A stretch of DNA of 64,000 nucleotides from Pseudomonas sp. GM41(2012) (GCF_000282315.2 NZ_AKJN02000006.1:1674001-1738000); one strand, 5' to 3'. Numbered from the stretch's first letter, positions 44,877-53,725 are shown. Made by a program: numbers and translations. The notes: generated by a model from the sequence alone, not told the origin.

Positions 44877-45446
44877 ATGAATCTCTGGTTCCGACTTTTC
44901 CTCATGCTGTTTCGTCGTCCGTGGCGCAAGCCCGTTGACGCCTTGGCCACCACCGTCGTCCACATGCGCGTCTGGCCGCTTGATCTCGACCTCAACCGGC
45001 ACGTTACCAATGGCCGGTATTTCACCTTGGCTGATATTGGACGCATGGACTACGTATTGCGTAGCGGCGCATTCCGGGTGGCGCTGCGCAATAAGGCCGT
45101 GCCTATCGTCGGGGACACCTGGGGCAAGTTTCGTCGTGAGCTGAAGCTGTTCGAAGCGTTCGAGATTCACACCAGGATGCTGGGCTGGGACGACAAGTGG
45201 AGCTTTATGGAGCACCGCTTCGTGAGCAAGGGACGCGTGGTCGGTGTCGTGGTGATGCGGGGTCTGTTCCGCTCCGCCAAAGGCACGGTTGCACCTGGCG
45301 AGTACGCCCGGGAGCTGGGCTTGGCAGAACAATCGCCGCCGATGCCGACGTGGCTGACAGACTGGTCGCAAAGCTGCAACGACATGAGCCGTGAGCTTCG
45401 AGAGGAAGAAGGTCAGCCTGCCCGGCGCCCGCAGACCGTCGCGTAA
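44877..45446 (+). CDS. Acyl-CoA thioesterase, 4HBT hot-dog family
   Basis: A 189-residue protein. DLDLNRHVTNGRYFTLADIG is the family motif of 4-hydroxybenzoyl-CoA-type thioesterases (with N, H and the central Asp), followed by KLFEAFEIHTRMLGWDDKW. It lies divergent from the GlxA-type gene. The start ATG at 44877 has no clear ribosome-binding site. Its last codon is followed by TAA, which is the first three bases of a MITE-like repeat, so the present C-terminus may have been set by that insertion. Confidence 0.85.
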   Translation: MNLWFRLFLMLFRRPWRKPVDALATTVVHMRVWPLDLDLNRHVTNGRYFTLADIGRMDYVLRSGAFRVALRNKAVPIVGDTWGKFRRELKLFEAFEIHTRMLGWDDKWSFMEHRFVSKGRVVGVVVMRGLFRSAKGTVAPGEYARELGLAEQSPPMPTWLTDWSQSCNDMSRELREEEGQPARRPQTVA

Positions 45447-45617
45447 TGCTGTTCACTTAAGCGCGGCGTCCACATTTGTGGCGAGGGGATTTATCGGAAT
45501 GCCGCACCACCCCGTTCGGCTGCGAAGCAGTCGTAATCCAGACAACTTAGTCTGTCTGAAAAGACGCTGGGGCCGCTTCGCAGCCCAACGGGGATAAATC
45601 CCCTCGCCACAGGTTCT
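45444..45617. mobile_element. MITE-like element with REP core, copy 2 (right end lost)
   Basis: Starts with the same TAATGCTGTTCACTTAAG end and shares the inverted REP arms and middle with copy 1 at 39605-39800, up to AGGTTCT. A short extra stretch (CGGAATGCCGCACCA) splits the left arm. The right inverted repeat is absent, so it is truncated or decayed. The first three bases are the stop codon of the thioesterase gene. Confidence 0.72.
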
Positions 45618-45678
45618 GTCAGTTTGCTCAGCACCTGGGAGCTGGCGCAGATCGAGCGTCTGAGCACAGCTCACCTGA

Positions 45679-46953
45679 TCAAAAACGCGGTTTGACCGCC
45701 TTCCACTCCCGCTTGTAACGCTGCATCTGTTTCACGTCATCGCGCTGACGAATGCCGCACGTCAGGTACTGGTCGTGCAGCTTGCCCAGTTGATCGTGAT
45801 CCAGCTCCAGGCCCAACCCGGGCGCACGGGTGATCTTCACGCAGCCATCGACGATGGGGATTTTGCCGCCCTTGATCACTTCTTCATCCGGTTCCTGCCA
45901 CGGGTAATGCGTGTCGCAGGCGTAATCCAGATTGGGCACCGCGGCGGCGACATGCGCCATCGCCATCAGGCTGATGCCCAAGTGCGAGTTGGAATGCATC
46001 GATACGCCCAAGCCAAAGGTGTCGCACATTTTCGCCAGCGCCTGGGTGTCGCGCAGACCGCCCCAGTAGTGGTGGTCGGCGAGAACGATCTGCACGCTGT
46101 TCAACGCGACACTGCGGCGGAACTCATCGAAGTCGGTGACCACCATGTTGGTCGCCAGCGGCAGGCCGGTGCGCTTGTGCAGTTTGGACATGCCATCGAG
46201 GCCCGGCGTCGGGTCTTCGTAATATTGCAGGTCATCGCCCAGCAGTTCGGCCATGCGAATCGAGGTTTCCAGCGACCAGTTGCCGTTCGGGTCGATGCGC
46301 AACGGGTAACCGGGGAAAGCCTTTTTTAGCGCCTTGATGCACGACACTTCGTGCTCCGGTGGCAGCGTGCCGGCCTTGAGCTTGATGCTCTTGAAACCGT
46401 TGGCCTCGATCATGCGCCGCGCCTGGGCGACGATCTGCTCTTCGTTCAGGGCTTCGCCCCAACTGTCGGGTTTGTAAGGTGAGTCGACGTGCTGGGCGTA
46501 CTTGAAGAACAGGTAGGCGCTGAACGGAATCTCGTCGCGAATCGCCCCGCCCAGCAAGTCCACCAATGGCACGTTCAACGAGTGCGCCTGCAAATCCAGG
46601 AACGCCACTTCGAACGCCGAATACGCGTTGCTCACCGCTTTGCTGGCATGGGAGCCCGGCGCCAGTTCCGCACCGGCAATGCTCGCCGGTTTGTTCGCCG
46701 CCACCGTGGCCTGCACGATACGGCGCAGCTGATTGAGGTTGAACGGGTCGAGGCCGATCAACTGGTCTTGCAGTTGCTGCTGGATCAACAGCGCCGGGGC
46801 GTCGCCGTAGCTTTCACCGAGGCCAATGTAGCCGTTGTCGCTTTCAATCTCGATGATCGAGCGCAGCGCAAAAGGTTCGTGGATACCACTGGCATTCAGC
46901 AGAGGTGGATCACGGAAAGCGATGGGGGTGACGGTGACTCGTTTGATTTTCAA
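45679..46953 (-). CDS. gudD: Glucarate dehydratase (enolase superfamily)
   Basis: A 424-residue enzyme of the enolase superfamily with the GudD residues: KxK at Lys191/193 in SIKLKAG, metal ligands Asp221/Asn223 in RIDPNGNW, Glu246 in YYEDPTPG, Asp293 in VLADHHYWGG, and catalytic His320 in VSMHSNSHLG. It removes water from D-glucarate (and often L-idarate) to give 5-keto-4-deoxyglucarate. It overlaps the transporter gene by 4 bases. Later pathway enzymes (KDG dehydratase/aldolase) are not in the window. Confidence 0.9.
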   Translation of the reverse strand: MKIKRVTVTPIAFRDPPLLNASGIHEPFALRSIIEIESDNGYIGLGESYGDAPALLIQQQLQDQLIGLDPFNLNQLRRIVQATVAANKPASIAGAELAPGSHASKAVSNAYSAFEVAFLDLQAHSLNVPLVDLLGGAIRDEIPFSAYLFFKYAQHVDSPYKPDSWGEALNEEQIVAQARRMIEANGFKSIKLKAGTLPPEHEVSCIKALKKAFPGYPLRIDPNGNWSLETSIRMAELLGDDLQYYEDPTPGLDGMSKLHKRTGLPLATNMVVTDFDEFRRSVALNSVQIVLADHHYWGGLRDTQALAKMCDTFGLGVSMHSNSHLGISLMAMAHVAAAVPNLDYACDTHYPWQEPDEEVIKGGKIPIVDGCVKITRAPGLGLELDHDQLGKLHDQYLTCGIRQRDDVKQMQRYKREWKAVKPRF

Positions 46954-48332
46954 GAGGCTGCTCCCTTTGAACCTGAACTCAAGGCTTGATGACTGATGGA
47001 TTTTTCAGGCGTTGCGATGTCGCCACGCGGTGCCGTGCGGGCGAAAAAGATCACCACGGCCGCGACCAGTGACGTGGCCGCCAAACCGTAGAGGCCGCCT
47101 TCGATGGAGCCGGTTTTTTGCTCCAGGAAACCGAACGCTGTCGGGGCGACGAAACCGCCGAGGTTGCCAATGGAATTGATCAAGGCGATCACGGCGGCGG
47201 CGATGCGAGCATCCAGATAGCCTTGCGGAATCGGCCAGAACAATGCCGAGGCGGCCTTGAAGCCAATGGCTGCAAAACAGATGGCGACGAAGGCGAAGAT
47301 CGGCCCGCCGGTGGTGGACATGAACATGCCGAACGAGGCGATCACCAGGGTCAACGCCACCCAGGCTTGCTGGTGTTTCCATTTGCTGGCCATGGCGGCG
47401 AAGCCATACATCGCGATGATCGAAATGATCCACGGAATCGAATTGAACAGGCCCACCTGGAAGTCGCCGAGGTTGCCCATTTTCTTGATCATGCTCGGCA
47501 GCCAGAACGTGGCGCCGTAGATGGTCAGGGCGATGGAAAAGTAGATGAAGCAGAACAGCGCGATCTGCTTGTCGGCCAGCAGTTTGAACATCGACGGCTT
47601 GACGGTCTGTGTGACTTCACGGGCCTGTTGTTCCAGGGCGATGGCGTCAACCAGTGCGTCCTTTTCTTCGGCGCTCAGCCATTTCGCTTCGCGCGGATGG
47701 GATTGCAGCCAGAACCAGACAAATCCGCAAAGCACGATCGAGGCAAAGCCTTCAATCAGGAACATCCATTGCCAGCCATGCAGGCTGAAACCGCTGACGT
47801 TCAACAGCGCGCCGGAGACGGGGCCGGAGATCACCGAGGCAATGGCCGAACCGCTGAGGAAAATCGCCATGGCTTTGCCACGTTCGGTCGACGGCAGCCA
47901 TTGGGTGAAGTAATAAATGATGCCGGGGAAGAAGCCTGCTTCGGCTGCACCGAGGACAAAACGCAGCACATAGAAGCTGGTTTCGCCGCGCACAAACGCC
48001 ATCGCCATTGCTGCCGCGCCCCAGGTGAACATGATGCGCGTCAGCCAGGCGCGAGCACCGTAGCGTTGCAGCAGCAGGTTGGAGGGGACTTCGAAGATCG
48101 CGTAACCGATAAAGAACAACCCGGCGCCCAGGCCGTAGGCAGCCGCGCCAATACCGAGGTCGGTTTCCATGTGGCTGCGCACGAAGCCGATGTTGACCCG
48201 GTCGATGTAGTTGACGATGAACATCACCACGAACAGCGGCAGCACATGACGCTTGACCTTGGCCGCTGCGCGGGCGAGCACGTTCGGGTCCGGCGGACTC
48301 TGGAGGGTATTCAAGGGGCAACTCCCGTTCAT
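46950..48332 (-). CDS. MFS transporter, anion:cation symporter family (GudP-like)
   Basis: A 460-residue 12-helix permease with the ACS-family signature VVMFIVNYIDRVNIGFVRSH, then GAAEAGFFPGIIYYFTQWLP and a central loop of about 60 residues. Coupled to glucarate dehydratase, so D-glucarate or galactarate is the likely substrate. The ATG at 48332 has an A-rich but no Shine-Dalgarno stretch; a TTG six codons later (48314) has GGGAG 7 bases upstream and may be the real start. Confidence 0.9.
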   Translation of the reverse strand: MNGSCPLNTLQSPPDPNVLARAAAKVKRHVLPLFVVMFIVNYIDRVNIGFVRSHMETDLGIGAAAYGLGAGLFFIGYAIFEVPSNLLLQRYGARAWLTRIMFTWGAAAMAMAFVRGETSFYVLRFVLGAAEAGFFPGIIYYFTQWLPSTERGKAMAIFLSGSAIASVISGPVSGALLNVSGFSLHGWQWMFLIEGFASIVLCGFVWFWLQSHPREAKWLSAEEKDALVDAIALEQQAREVTQTVKPSMFKLLADKQIALFCFIYFSIALTIYGATFWLPSMIKKMGNLGDFQVGLFNSIPWIISIIAMYGFAAMASKWKHQQAWVALTLVIASFGMFMSTTGGPIFAFVAICFAAIGFKAASALFWPIPQGYLDARIAAAVIALINSIGNLGGFVAPTAFGFLEQKTGSIEGGLYGLAATSLVAAVVIFFARTAPRGDIATPEKSISHQALSSGSKGAAS

Positions 48333-48378
48333 TGTTTTTTTAGGGACGAGCCGATCATGGACGCGCACATTGATCCCG

Positions 48379-48417
48379 TCTAATCTAACTTGGCATTCGA
48401 TTGATACCTGGATTAGA
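48379..48417. promoter_or_regulatory. Inverted repeat between gud operon and LysR gene
   Basis: TCTAATC (48379-48385) and GATTAGA (48411-48417) are perfect inverted arms, 32 bp apart centre to centre, about three helical turns. It lies in the 88-bp divergent region just before the LysR start. A LysR-type operator is inferred. Confidence 0.4.
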
Positions 48418-48420
48418 TCA

Positions 48421-49323
48421 ATGTTCGAACTGACTCAACTGCGCTGTTTCACCACGGTGGCGACCGAACTGAATTTCCGCCGTGCCGCCGAACGGTTGAA
48501 CATGACTCAACCGCCCCTCAGTCGACAGATTCAACTGCTAGAACATCACCTGGGTGTCGAGCTGTTCACCCGCACCACCCGCAGCGTCGCCCTGACCGCC
48601 GCCGGCCGCGCCTTCTTCATCGAAGCGCAGAACCTGCTGGAGCGCGCCCAGCAAGCCGCCGTCACCGCCCGCCGTTTTGCCGAGGGCGACATCGGCTCGG
48701 TCAACATCAGCTTCGTCGGCAGCGCGGTGTATGAATTCCTGCCCAAGGTCATCGCCGAGGCGAGGCTCAAACAGCCGCATGTGAAAATCGACCTGATGGA
48801 GATGAACACCTACCAGCAGCATGAAGCCCTACGTGCGCGGCGTATCGACTTGGGCATCGTTCGAGCGCCGTTGCTGGAGCCGGGATACGCCACCGAATGC
48901 CTGGTGCGTGAACCGTTTGTGTTAGCGGTGCCGAGCAGTCATCGGCTGGCGCGTGCTGAAACCGTCTCGGTCAAAGACCTCGATGCACAACCGTTCCTGA
49001 TGTACTCCCACGCCGCCTACCCGCCGTTCAACGAACTGCTGACCGGCATGCTCCGCTCTGCCCGCGTCGCCCCGGAATACGTGCAATGGCTCGGTTCATC
49101 GTTGACCATCCTGGCGTTGGTCAACGCCGGAATGGGCCTGGCCCTGGTGCCTCGCTGCGCCACCAGCGTGGTGTTCAAGAACGTGGTGTTTCGCGATATC
49201 GATTTGGGCGAAGGTGTGCAGAGCGAGCTGCATTTGATCTGGCGCGAGAACAATGACAACCCGGCATTTGCGATGTTGCTGGAGGGCATTCGAAGGGCTG
49301 TGCGAGAGGGATGGGGCGTTTGA
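48421..49323 (+). CDS. LysR family regulator
   Basis: A 300-residue protein with an N-terminal winged HTH (LTQLRCFTTVATELNFRRAA, MTQPPLSRQIQLLEHHLGVE) and a BenM/CatM-like effector domain (EARLKQPHVKIDLMEMNTYQ, GIVRAPLLEPGY). Divergent from the glucarate genes, which it presumably activates in response to glucarate or an intermediate. ATG at 48421; the frame upstream is a shadow of the transporter. Confidence 0.92.
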   Translation: MFELTQLRCFTTVATELNFRRAAERLNMTQPPLSRQIQLLEHHLGVELFTRTTRSVALTAAGRAFFIEAQNLLERAQQAAVTARRFAEGDIGSVNISFVGSAVYEFLPKVIAEARLKQPHVKIDLMEMNTYQQHEALRARRIDLGIVRAPLLEPGYATECLVREPFVLAVPSSHRLARAETVSVKDLDAQPFLMYSHAAYPPFNELLTGMLRSARVAPEYVQWLGSSLTILALVNAGMGLALVPRCATSVVFKNVVFRDIDLGEGVQSELHLIWRENNDNPAFAMLLEGIRRAVREGWGV

Positions 49324-49579
49324 GTTTGTCGTTGCCTGGCGTTTCTTTGGGGCCATCGACCACTTTGCCTCAGACAACGAACCCGGCCGTTGCACAGTGG
49401 TCAAACCAACTGAAGGCATCGCGACGGATGAAAGGCCTTGGGCCTGGTTCATTCAAAAGCGAAGCTTTGTCATTCACACACATCAGGGTGCGCCGGATAA
49501 CGTTCAGTAGGTTCGGATCCTGTCTGATGCAGGCGCTGACTGCTGCTCCCATCCCCTGCTCCCTTACCGGAGTACGAAA

Positions 49580-50140
49580 ATGACTCAGTCAATGCGCTTC
49601 TTCCTATCGATTTTCCTCGCGACAGCATCGTTGGCATCAGCGAGCCTCCTCAACTATGCAGGTGCGGCAACCGCCGAGGACCTGAATGCCGACTCCAAGC
49701 AAGCGTTGCAAACGCTTTACAAGGCCTCACCCGTTGCCAAATCCATTTCACAGAATGCCAAAGCGATTCTTGTCTTCCCGAAAATCATCAAGGCCGGCCT
49801 TGTGTTTGGTGGCAGCTATGGCGAAGGCGCGCTGATGAAAGGCTCGCAAGTAGAGAATTATTACAACTCCGTAACCGGGTCCTGGGGACTGCAAGCTGGC
49901 GCCCAGTCGTATGGCTATGCGGTGTTCCTGATGACCGACAAAGCCGTGGACTATCTACGTAAAACCAAGGGTTGGGAAGTCGGCGTGGGGCCAACCGTTG
50001 TTGTGGTTGACGAAGGGGTGGCGAAGAATCTGTCCAGCACGACAGTGAAGCACGATGCCTACGCGTTCATTTTCGACCAGCAGGGGTTAATGGCCGGGAT
50101 CAGCATTGAAGGAACCAAGATTTCCCTGATCAAGCGCTGA
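49580..50140 (+). CDS. SYLF-domain (Ysc84-like) secreted protein
   Basis: A 186-residue protein with a signal peptide (FFLSIFLATASLASASLLNY-type, cleavage near AGA). The SYLF core is clear: AKAILVFPKIIKAGLVFGGS, GSWGLQAGAQSYGYAVFLMT and WEVGVGPTVVVVDEG. The domain binds lipids in eukaryotes; bacterial members are periplasmic/outer-membrane-associated proteins of unclear role. ACCGGAG precedes the ATG. Confidence 0.9.
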   Translation: MTQSMRFFLSIFLATASLASASLLNYAGAATAEDLNADSKQALQTLYKASPVAKSISQNAKAILVFPKIIKAGLVFGGSYGEGALMKGSQVENYYNSVTGSWGLQAGAQSYGYAVFLMTDKAVDYLRKTKGWEVGVGPTVVVVDEGVAKNLSSTTVKHDAYAFIFDQQGLMAGISIEGTKISLIKR

Positions 50141-50253
50141 AAGCCTGCCCTTCAAGGGGGGCCTGGTGAATCTTCTAACCAGATTAAAGGTGCAGTACCT
50201 TATGTTTGTAACGCCCACGTTTCGCAATCCATTCAGGTTGAGAGGTGGAACTC

Positions 50254-50328
50254 ATGAACAACATCATCTACATCGTCGGGGCAGTTGTGATTGTCTTGGT
50301 GATCCTGTCGTTTCTCGGGCTTACATAG
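50254..50328 (+). CDS. 24-residue hydrophobic membrane peptide
   Basis: Begins MNNIIYIVGAVVIVLVILSF and ends LGLT: a single transmembrane helix with almost no flanks. AGAGGTGG lies just before the ATG. Such tiny one-helix proteins act as modulators of membrane complexes or as type I toxins; nothing decides here. It lies 113 bases after the SYLF gene on the same strand. Confidence 0.55.
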   Translation: MNNIIYIVGAVVIVLVILSFLGLT

Positions 50329-50447
50329 AATCGATGACCGTCTCGTATTGGCAAGGCTGTGCCCCGCATCGCGAGGCACAGCCTGCTCTCGCTTGACCTG
50401 TTATTGGTTTCCGGGCCATAAACCTTGTGCGGTGAAGCACGCATAAT

Positions 50448-50834
50448 TTACGTATGCCAACCCACAATTTTGCCAACGATCCAGAGCGCCGATGCGAAAC
50501 TCAAGATCCCTATGGCGCTCCACTGCATCCATGCAAATGTTCGCTTGAACGGCGCAGGTAAACGGTCCAAATCGTCAGCACTCAGTTCACCTCTCTTGAG
50601 GTAAAACCCGGGAAAGGTAACGATCCCGGAGATCCCCCCAATCAACAAGAGCTTCCCCCAGGGGCCACCGTTTCTTAACGGGGCACGAGCCATGACGGCG
50701 GAACAATTTTTCAGAAAGCCCAGAAGCTCATCCATCTTGGTATAGGCCATGTGCAGCGCAATACCGATCCAAACAAATGCGCCGAGAATCATCACACCAC
50801 CTAGATACCCGAAAACCATACGAGCGGTACTCAT
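50448..50834 (-). CDS. Small membrane protein, probable immunity partner
   Basis: A 128-residue protein with three likely helices: residues about 8-30 (FGYLGGVMILGAFVWIGIAL), 60-78 (WGKLLLIGGISGIVTFPGFY) and 102-125 (MQWSAIGILSFASALWIVGK). It overlaps the preceding 460-residue gene by 4 bases. A membrane protein encoded directly behind a putative pore-forming toxin suggests an immunity function. No family name recognised. Confidence 0.6.
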   Translation of the reverse strand: MSTARMVFGYLGGVMILGAFVWIGIALHMAYTKMDELLGFLKNCSAVMARAPLRNGGPWGKLLLIGGISGIVTFPGFYLKRGELSADDLDRLPAPFKRTFAWMQWSAIGILSFASALWIVGKIVGWHT

Positions 50835-52213
50835 TGAATCGCCTCATAAATCAAACCACCTAATTCTTCACCGGCAGCGCCTAAAACTGCGCCACCCGCT
50901 AACGAACCTGCACCTACGGCAATTACGCCGCAAGCCAAGGTAGCTAACCCACCCGTTGGCACACCCAGCGCAACACACAATGTTCCGACCGCCGGGCCTG
51001 TAAGTACCGCACCGGCCAGCGCGCCACCTGCGACTCCACCTGTAAAACTTCCAGTCTCAGTGTATTGGATTCGGACACAGGCCTCGGTATTGCCGGCCGC
51101 ACACACTTCTTGAACCTTCAAATAAGAAGCACCACCACCCAGCGCCGTACCGATCCAGCCACCGTACTTAACGACTTTCGCCGCCTTGGCCACGCCCGCA
51201 ATATGCGTGGCATAACCCGGAATCTGTTCGGCAGCACCGGCCTTGGTCCAGCGATGAACCAAACTGCGACTGGAAATCCCCAGCGCACTCTTCAAGTTCG
51301 GATGATCCGGCAAACCAATACTTTTTCGAGTCATGGTCGTCAGGCGAGTATTAAGCTGCGCAAGCAAGTGTTTACGCTCCGCAAAAAACTCCGGTGACCG
51401 CAAATGCCCGTCTTTTTGAAACGCGCGTTGGTGCAGCGCTTCGATGTCACGCAACGTGGTTTTCACATCCTCCAGGTTCTTGGCAAACATCGCCTCACCC
51501 ATCCCGATAGCGGTCGAGCCTTGGGCCAGAAAGGTTTCGATTTCGTCCCGGTGTCGCACCATAAAGTCGGCTTCATCTGCACTTAGCGGTTGCAGTGCCT
51601 CATTCGTCTTCGCCGCAGCCTCCATCAACAACGCTTCTTCGCGTGTGCATTGCAGGTTGTTGGGGTCACTGAGCACAATCATCGAGCCGGCTTTAACATC
51701 GCTCAAGTGGGGGTTCAGTGACTCAAACTTACTGATCACCGCCGGGTTGCGGGCGCTAAAAAGCGCAGCCTCAAGCTGTTCACGGGTAGTGCTCTTGGGC
51801 ACAACGTAGAAGCCAGGTTCTTGCGGTTGAGGTTTCACAATAGGTTCGGCATCAGGCAAGGCAAGCTTCGTTGTCTCTTGAGTACGAAGTCCTAAAGAGC
51901 CACCCGTCCATCCCTTTTCAGTGATGTGCGAATACGTGCCGAACATGTCTCCGCTCAAAGGATCAAAAGGGTCATCAGAGACCAGCAGCCATTCGCCATC
52001 TTCTACGGCGGCCAACAGTCGGCGCAGATCATCATTAGAAAGATGCCCCCGCGAATGACCGTGAGCCCGTAGCAAATCATCCACGCCCGTGAGGCTGCTG
52101 TACTGCGTAAGGGCATTTTGCACTTTGGACGAAGCAAAAAATGGCGATTCGATTTTGTTGAAACCAATGCCTAGACGCTTGCGATCTTCCCTGCGGATAA
52201 GGTGCAGTGACAT
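50831..52213 (-). CDS. Putative pore-forming toxin with LysM-like domain
   Basis: A 460-residue protein without signal peptide. Residues about 135-190 look like LysM (FYVVPKSTTREQLEAALFSA to GSMIVLSDPNN). A helical middle follows (about 200-330). The C-terminal about 90 residues are a glycine-zipper hydrophobic region (SFTGGVAGGALAGAVLTGPA, GVIAVGAGSLAGGAVLGAAG) expected to enter membranes. This resembles type VI secretion or contact-dependent effectors that depolarise membranes. AGGAGG is 6 bases before the ATG at 52213; another ATG lies right against it. A small membrane gene follows, overlapping by 4 bases. Confidence 0.6.
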   Translation of the reverse strand: MSLHLIRREDRKRLGIGFNKIESPFFASSKVQNALTQYSSLTGVDDLLRAHGHSRGHLSNDDLRRLLAAVEDGEWLLVSDDPFDPLSGDMFGTYSHITEKGWTGGSLGLRTQETTKLALPDAEPIVKPQPQEPGFYVVPKSTTREQLEAALFSARNPAVISKFESLNPHLSDVKAGSMIVLSDPNNLQCTREEALLMEAAAKTNEALQPLSADEADFMVRHRDEIETFLAQGSTAIGMGEAMFAKNLEDVKTTLRDIEALHQRAFQKDGHLRSPEFFAERKHLLAQLNTRLTTMTRKSIGLPDHPNLKSALGISSRSLVHRWTKAGAAEQIPGYATHIAGVAKAAKVVKYGGWIGTALGGGASYLKVQEVCAAGNTEACVRIQYTETGSFTGGVAGGALAGAVLTGPAVGTLCVALGVPTGGLATLACGVIAVGAGSLAGGAVLGAAGEELGGLIYEAIQ

Positions 52214-52455
52214 AACCATCCTCCTTAATAAACGATGTGCTGAAACACACCATTGAACACATCAACTCCATGACGTAGCGCGCAGGATAACGGTCCTAAC
52301 GATCAGCCCAAATACTGGCTATTCGCTACTTAAGACAATCAGGGAACAATAAGCCGCAAAGAAGCCCACGCAAGCGCTGGGCCGCGCAGCGGCCCCCAAA
52401 AGGGAACAATTGCCCAACCCACCGTCAGTTACCCACTCACCACAGCAGACCGCAG

Positions 52456-52815
52456 TTACGCAGGCGGTTCAATTTTATCCAGCAATCGGTTTGCCGTGAT
52501 TTCAGCCACCATGACGCTGTTGGAAATGCCCAACAGGGAATAGCGCGAGCAACCCTCCAGGAGGTCCACCAACTCGTGGATCATCACATCAATCGAGGCC
52601 AGGGTTTCGACCAGAAAAACTGCCAGGGTTTCGGTCGTGGCCTCTGGATCCACGAAAAACAGGGTGCTGCATTTTCGCGGGGTGGCTTTGATATCGGCAA
52701 TCGACGGGAAGTGGTAATCGAGAGCCCGCTCGGCGGCCTCGTTGAGCTTCTTTGAATCGGGTTCGTACGGGGAGACCGGATCGGTGTCCGGCGGATTGGG
52801 TGTGACCTTGAACAT
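52456..52815 (-). CDS. DUF6124-like small protein
   Basis: A 119-residue soluble protein: MFKVTPNPPDTDPVSPYEPD, then AAERALDYHFPSIADIK, a VDPEATTETLAVFLVETLAS helix and CSRYSLLGISNSVMVAEIT. This matches the Pseudomonas-specific DUF6124 group as I recall it. No function known. AGGAG lies 7 bases before the ATG. It is read from the second copy of the structured leader; in-frame upstream reading is the leader, not protein. Confidence 0.75.
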   Translation of the reverse strand: MFKVTPNPPDTDPVSPYEPDSKKLNEAAERALDYHFPSIADIKATPRKCSTLFFVDPEATTETLAVFLVETLASIDVMIHELVDLLEGCSRYSLLGISNSVMVAEITANRLLDKIEPPA

Positions 52816-52948
52816 AGTGAAACTCCTAGAGAAATGGAGCTGCCACCATTCGCTGCGAAACGATAAAAGGTGGCAACTGTACGCGGGTTCGCAGACCAGG
52901 ACTCTAGGAACCCGGCAGACCCTAAGGCCTCCCACGCACAGCCGCCAT
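52816..52948 (-). promoter_or_regulatory. Structured 5' leader, copy B
   Basis: Leader of the DUF6124-like gene. The three hairpins of copy A are retained with changes that preserve pairing: AGGCC-TTAG-GGTCT, CGGGTTC/GAACCCG in the middle and GCCACC/GGTGGC near the start codon. Base changes at paired positions point to a conserved RNA structure. A 37-base block is 33/37 identical to copy A. Confidence 0.6.
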
Positions 52949-53266
52949 GACATGAATGACAGACCTAATGAAGCGTCTGCTCACGGACGGTAGACGTTGT
53001 GCGTCTAGAGTTTAGCCAGGCTGCGAAACCCGATCACTGATGGGCAGTGACACGAATCAAGTTACCGAGCGGCCCCAAGGCGCACAAGCCGGCGGATTCT
53101 GGCGCAGCCGTAGGCAACGGCGCAAGGTCTTGTGGCTTTCAGGAAGTAACCTTGATGGGTCTTAAACAAGCATCCTGTGGAGATGTTTAGAAATCTGACA
53201 CACGCTTCTTACACGAGGTGAAACCTTGTTCCATTGCACGAGTTGATTTAACCGGCAGCGGTGGCC
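52949..53266. other. Intergenic region without gene
   Basis: About 320 bases between the leader and the acetyltransferase end. No credible ORF, tRNA or repeat was seen; short GC-rich blocks could pair but no definite structure is evident. It probably contains the promoter for the leader. Confidence 0.4.
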
Positions 53267-53725
53267 TCAGCCTTGTTTCAAATCGAGGCAGTAGGTGTAG
53301 TAACCCGTATCGCGCACATAACCCAGCGATTCATACAACCGTTGCGCGCCGACATTGTCCGTGGCTGTTTCCAGCAACAGGCCTTTGGCGCCGGTCAACA
53401 ATGCGAAGGCTCGCGCAGTGTTCATCAGCAACGTGCCCACCCCCTGCCCTCGGGCGGCGGGTGTTGTGAAGAGGTCGCCAAGCAGCCAGGTGCGGTGTGC
53501 ATCGATGGAGGAGAACGTCGGGAACAACTGGACGAAACCCAGCGCCTCGCCGCTGGGAGCCTGGGCGAAGAAGATCGCGGATTCATCCCGGGCAATGCGC
53601 TCGGCGATGAAGTCGCGAGACTGCGGCAGGTTCGACGGCTGGCCGTAGAAGCCTCGATAGGCGTCGAACAGGCTGGCGATTTTATCGAGGTGGGATGCGT
53701 CGGCGCGCAGGGCCTGGATGTCCAT
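53267..53725 (-). CDS. GNAT family N-acetyltransferase
   Basis: A 152-residue acetyltransferase: MDIQALRADASHLDKIASLF, LLGDLFTTPAARGQGVGTLL (acetyl-CoA loop) and LLLETATDNVGAQRLYESLG. The ending YYTYCLDL is typical. Substrate unknown. ATG at 53725 follows AAGGA; the longer frame upstream crosses a REP palindrome and is not real. Confidence 0.9.
   Translation of the reverse strand: MDIQALRADASHLDKIASLFDAYRGFYGQPSNLPQSRDFIAERIARDESAIFFAQAPSGEALGFVQLFPTFSSIDAHRTWLLGDLFTTPAARGQGVGTLLMNTARAFALLTGAKGLLLETATDNVGAQRLYESLGYVRDTGYYTYCLDLKQG

Noticed and set aside
45618..45700. Peptide-like frame LLSTWELAQIERLSTAHLIK after the second MITE copy as a displaced gene end
   Set aside because: Too short, overlaps the end of the glucarate dehydratase gene on the other strand, and matches nothing I recognise.
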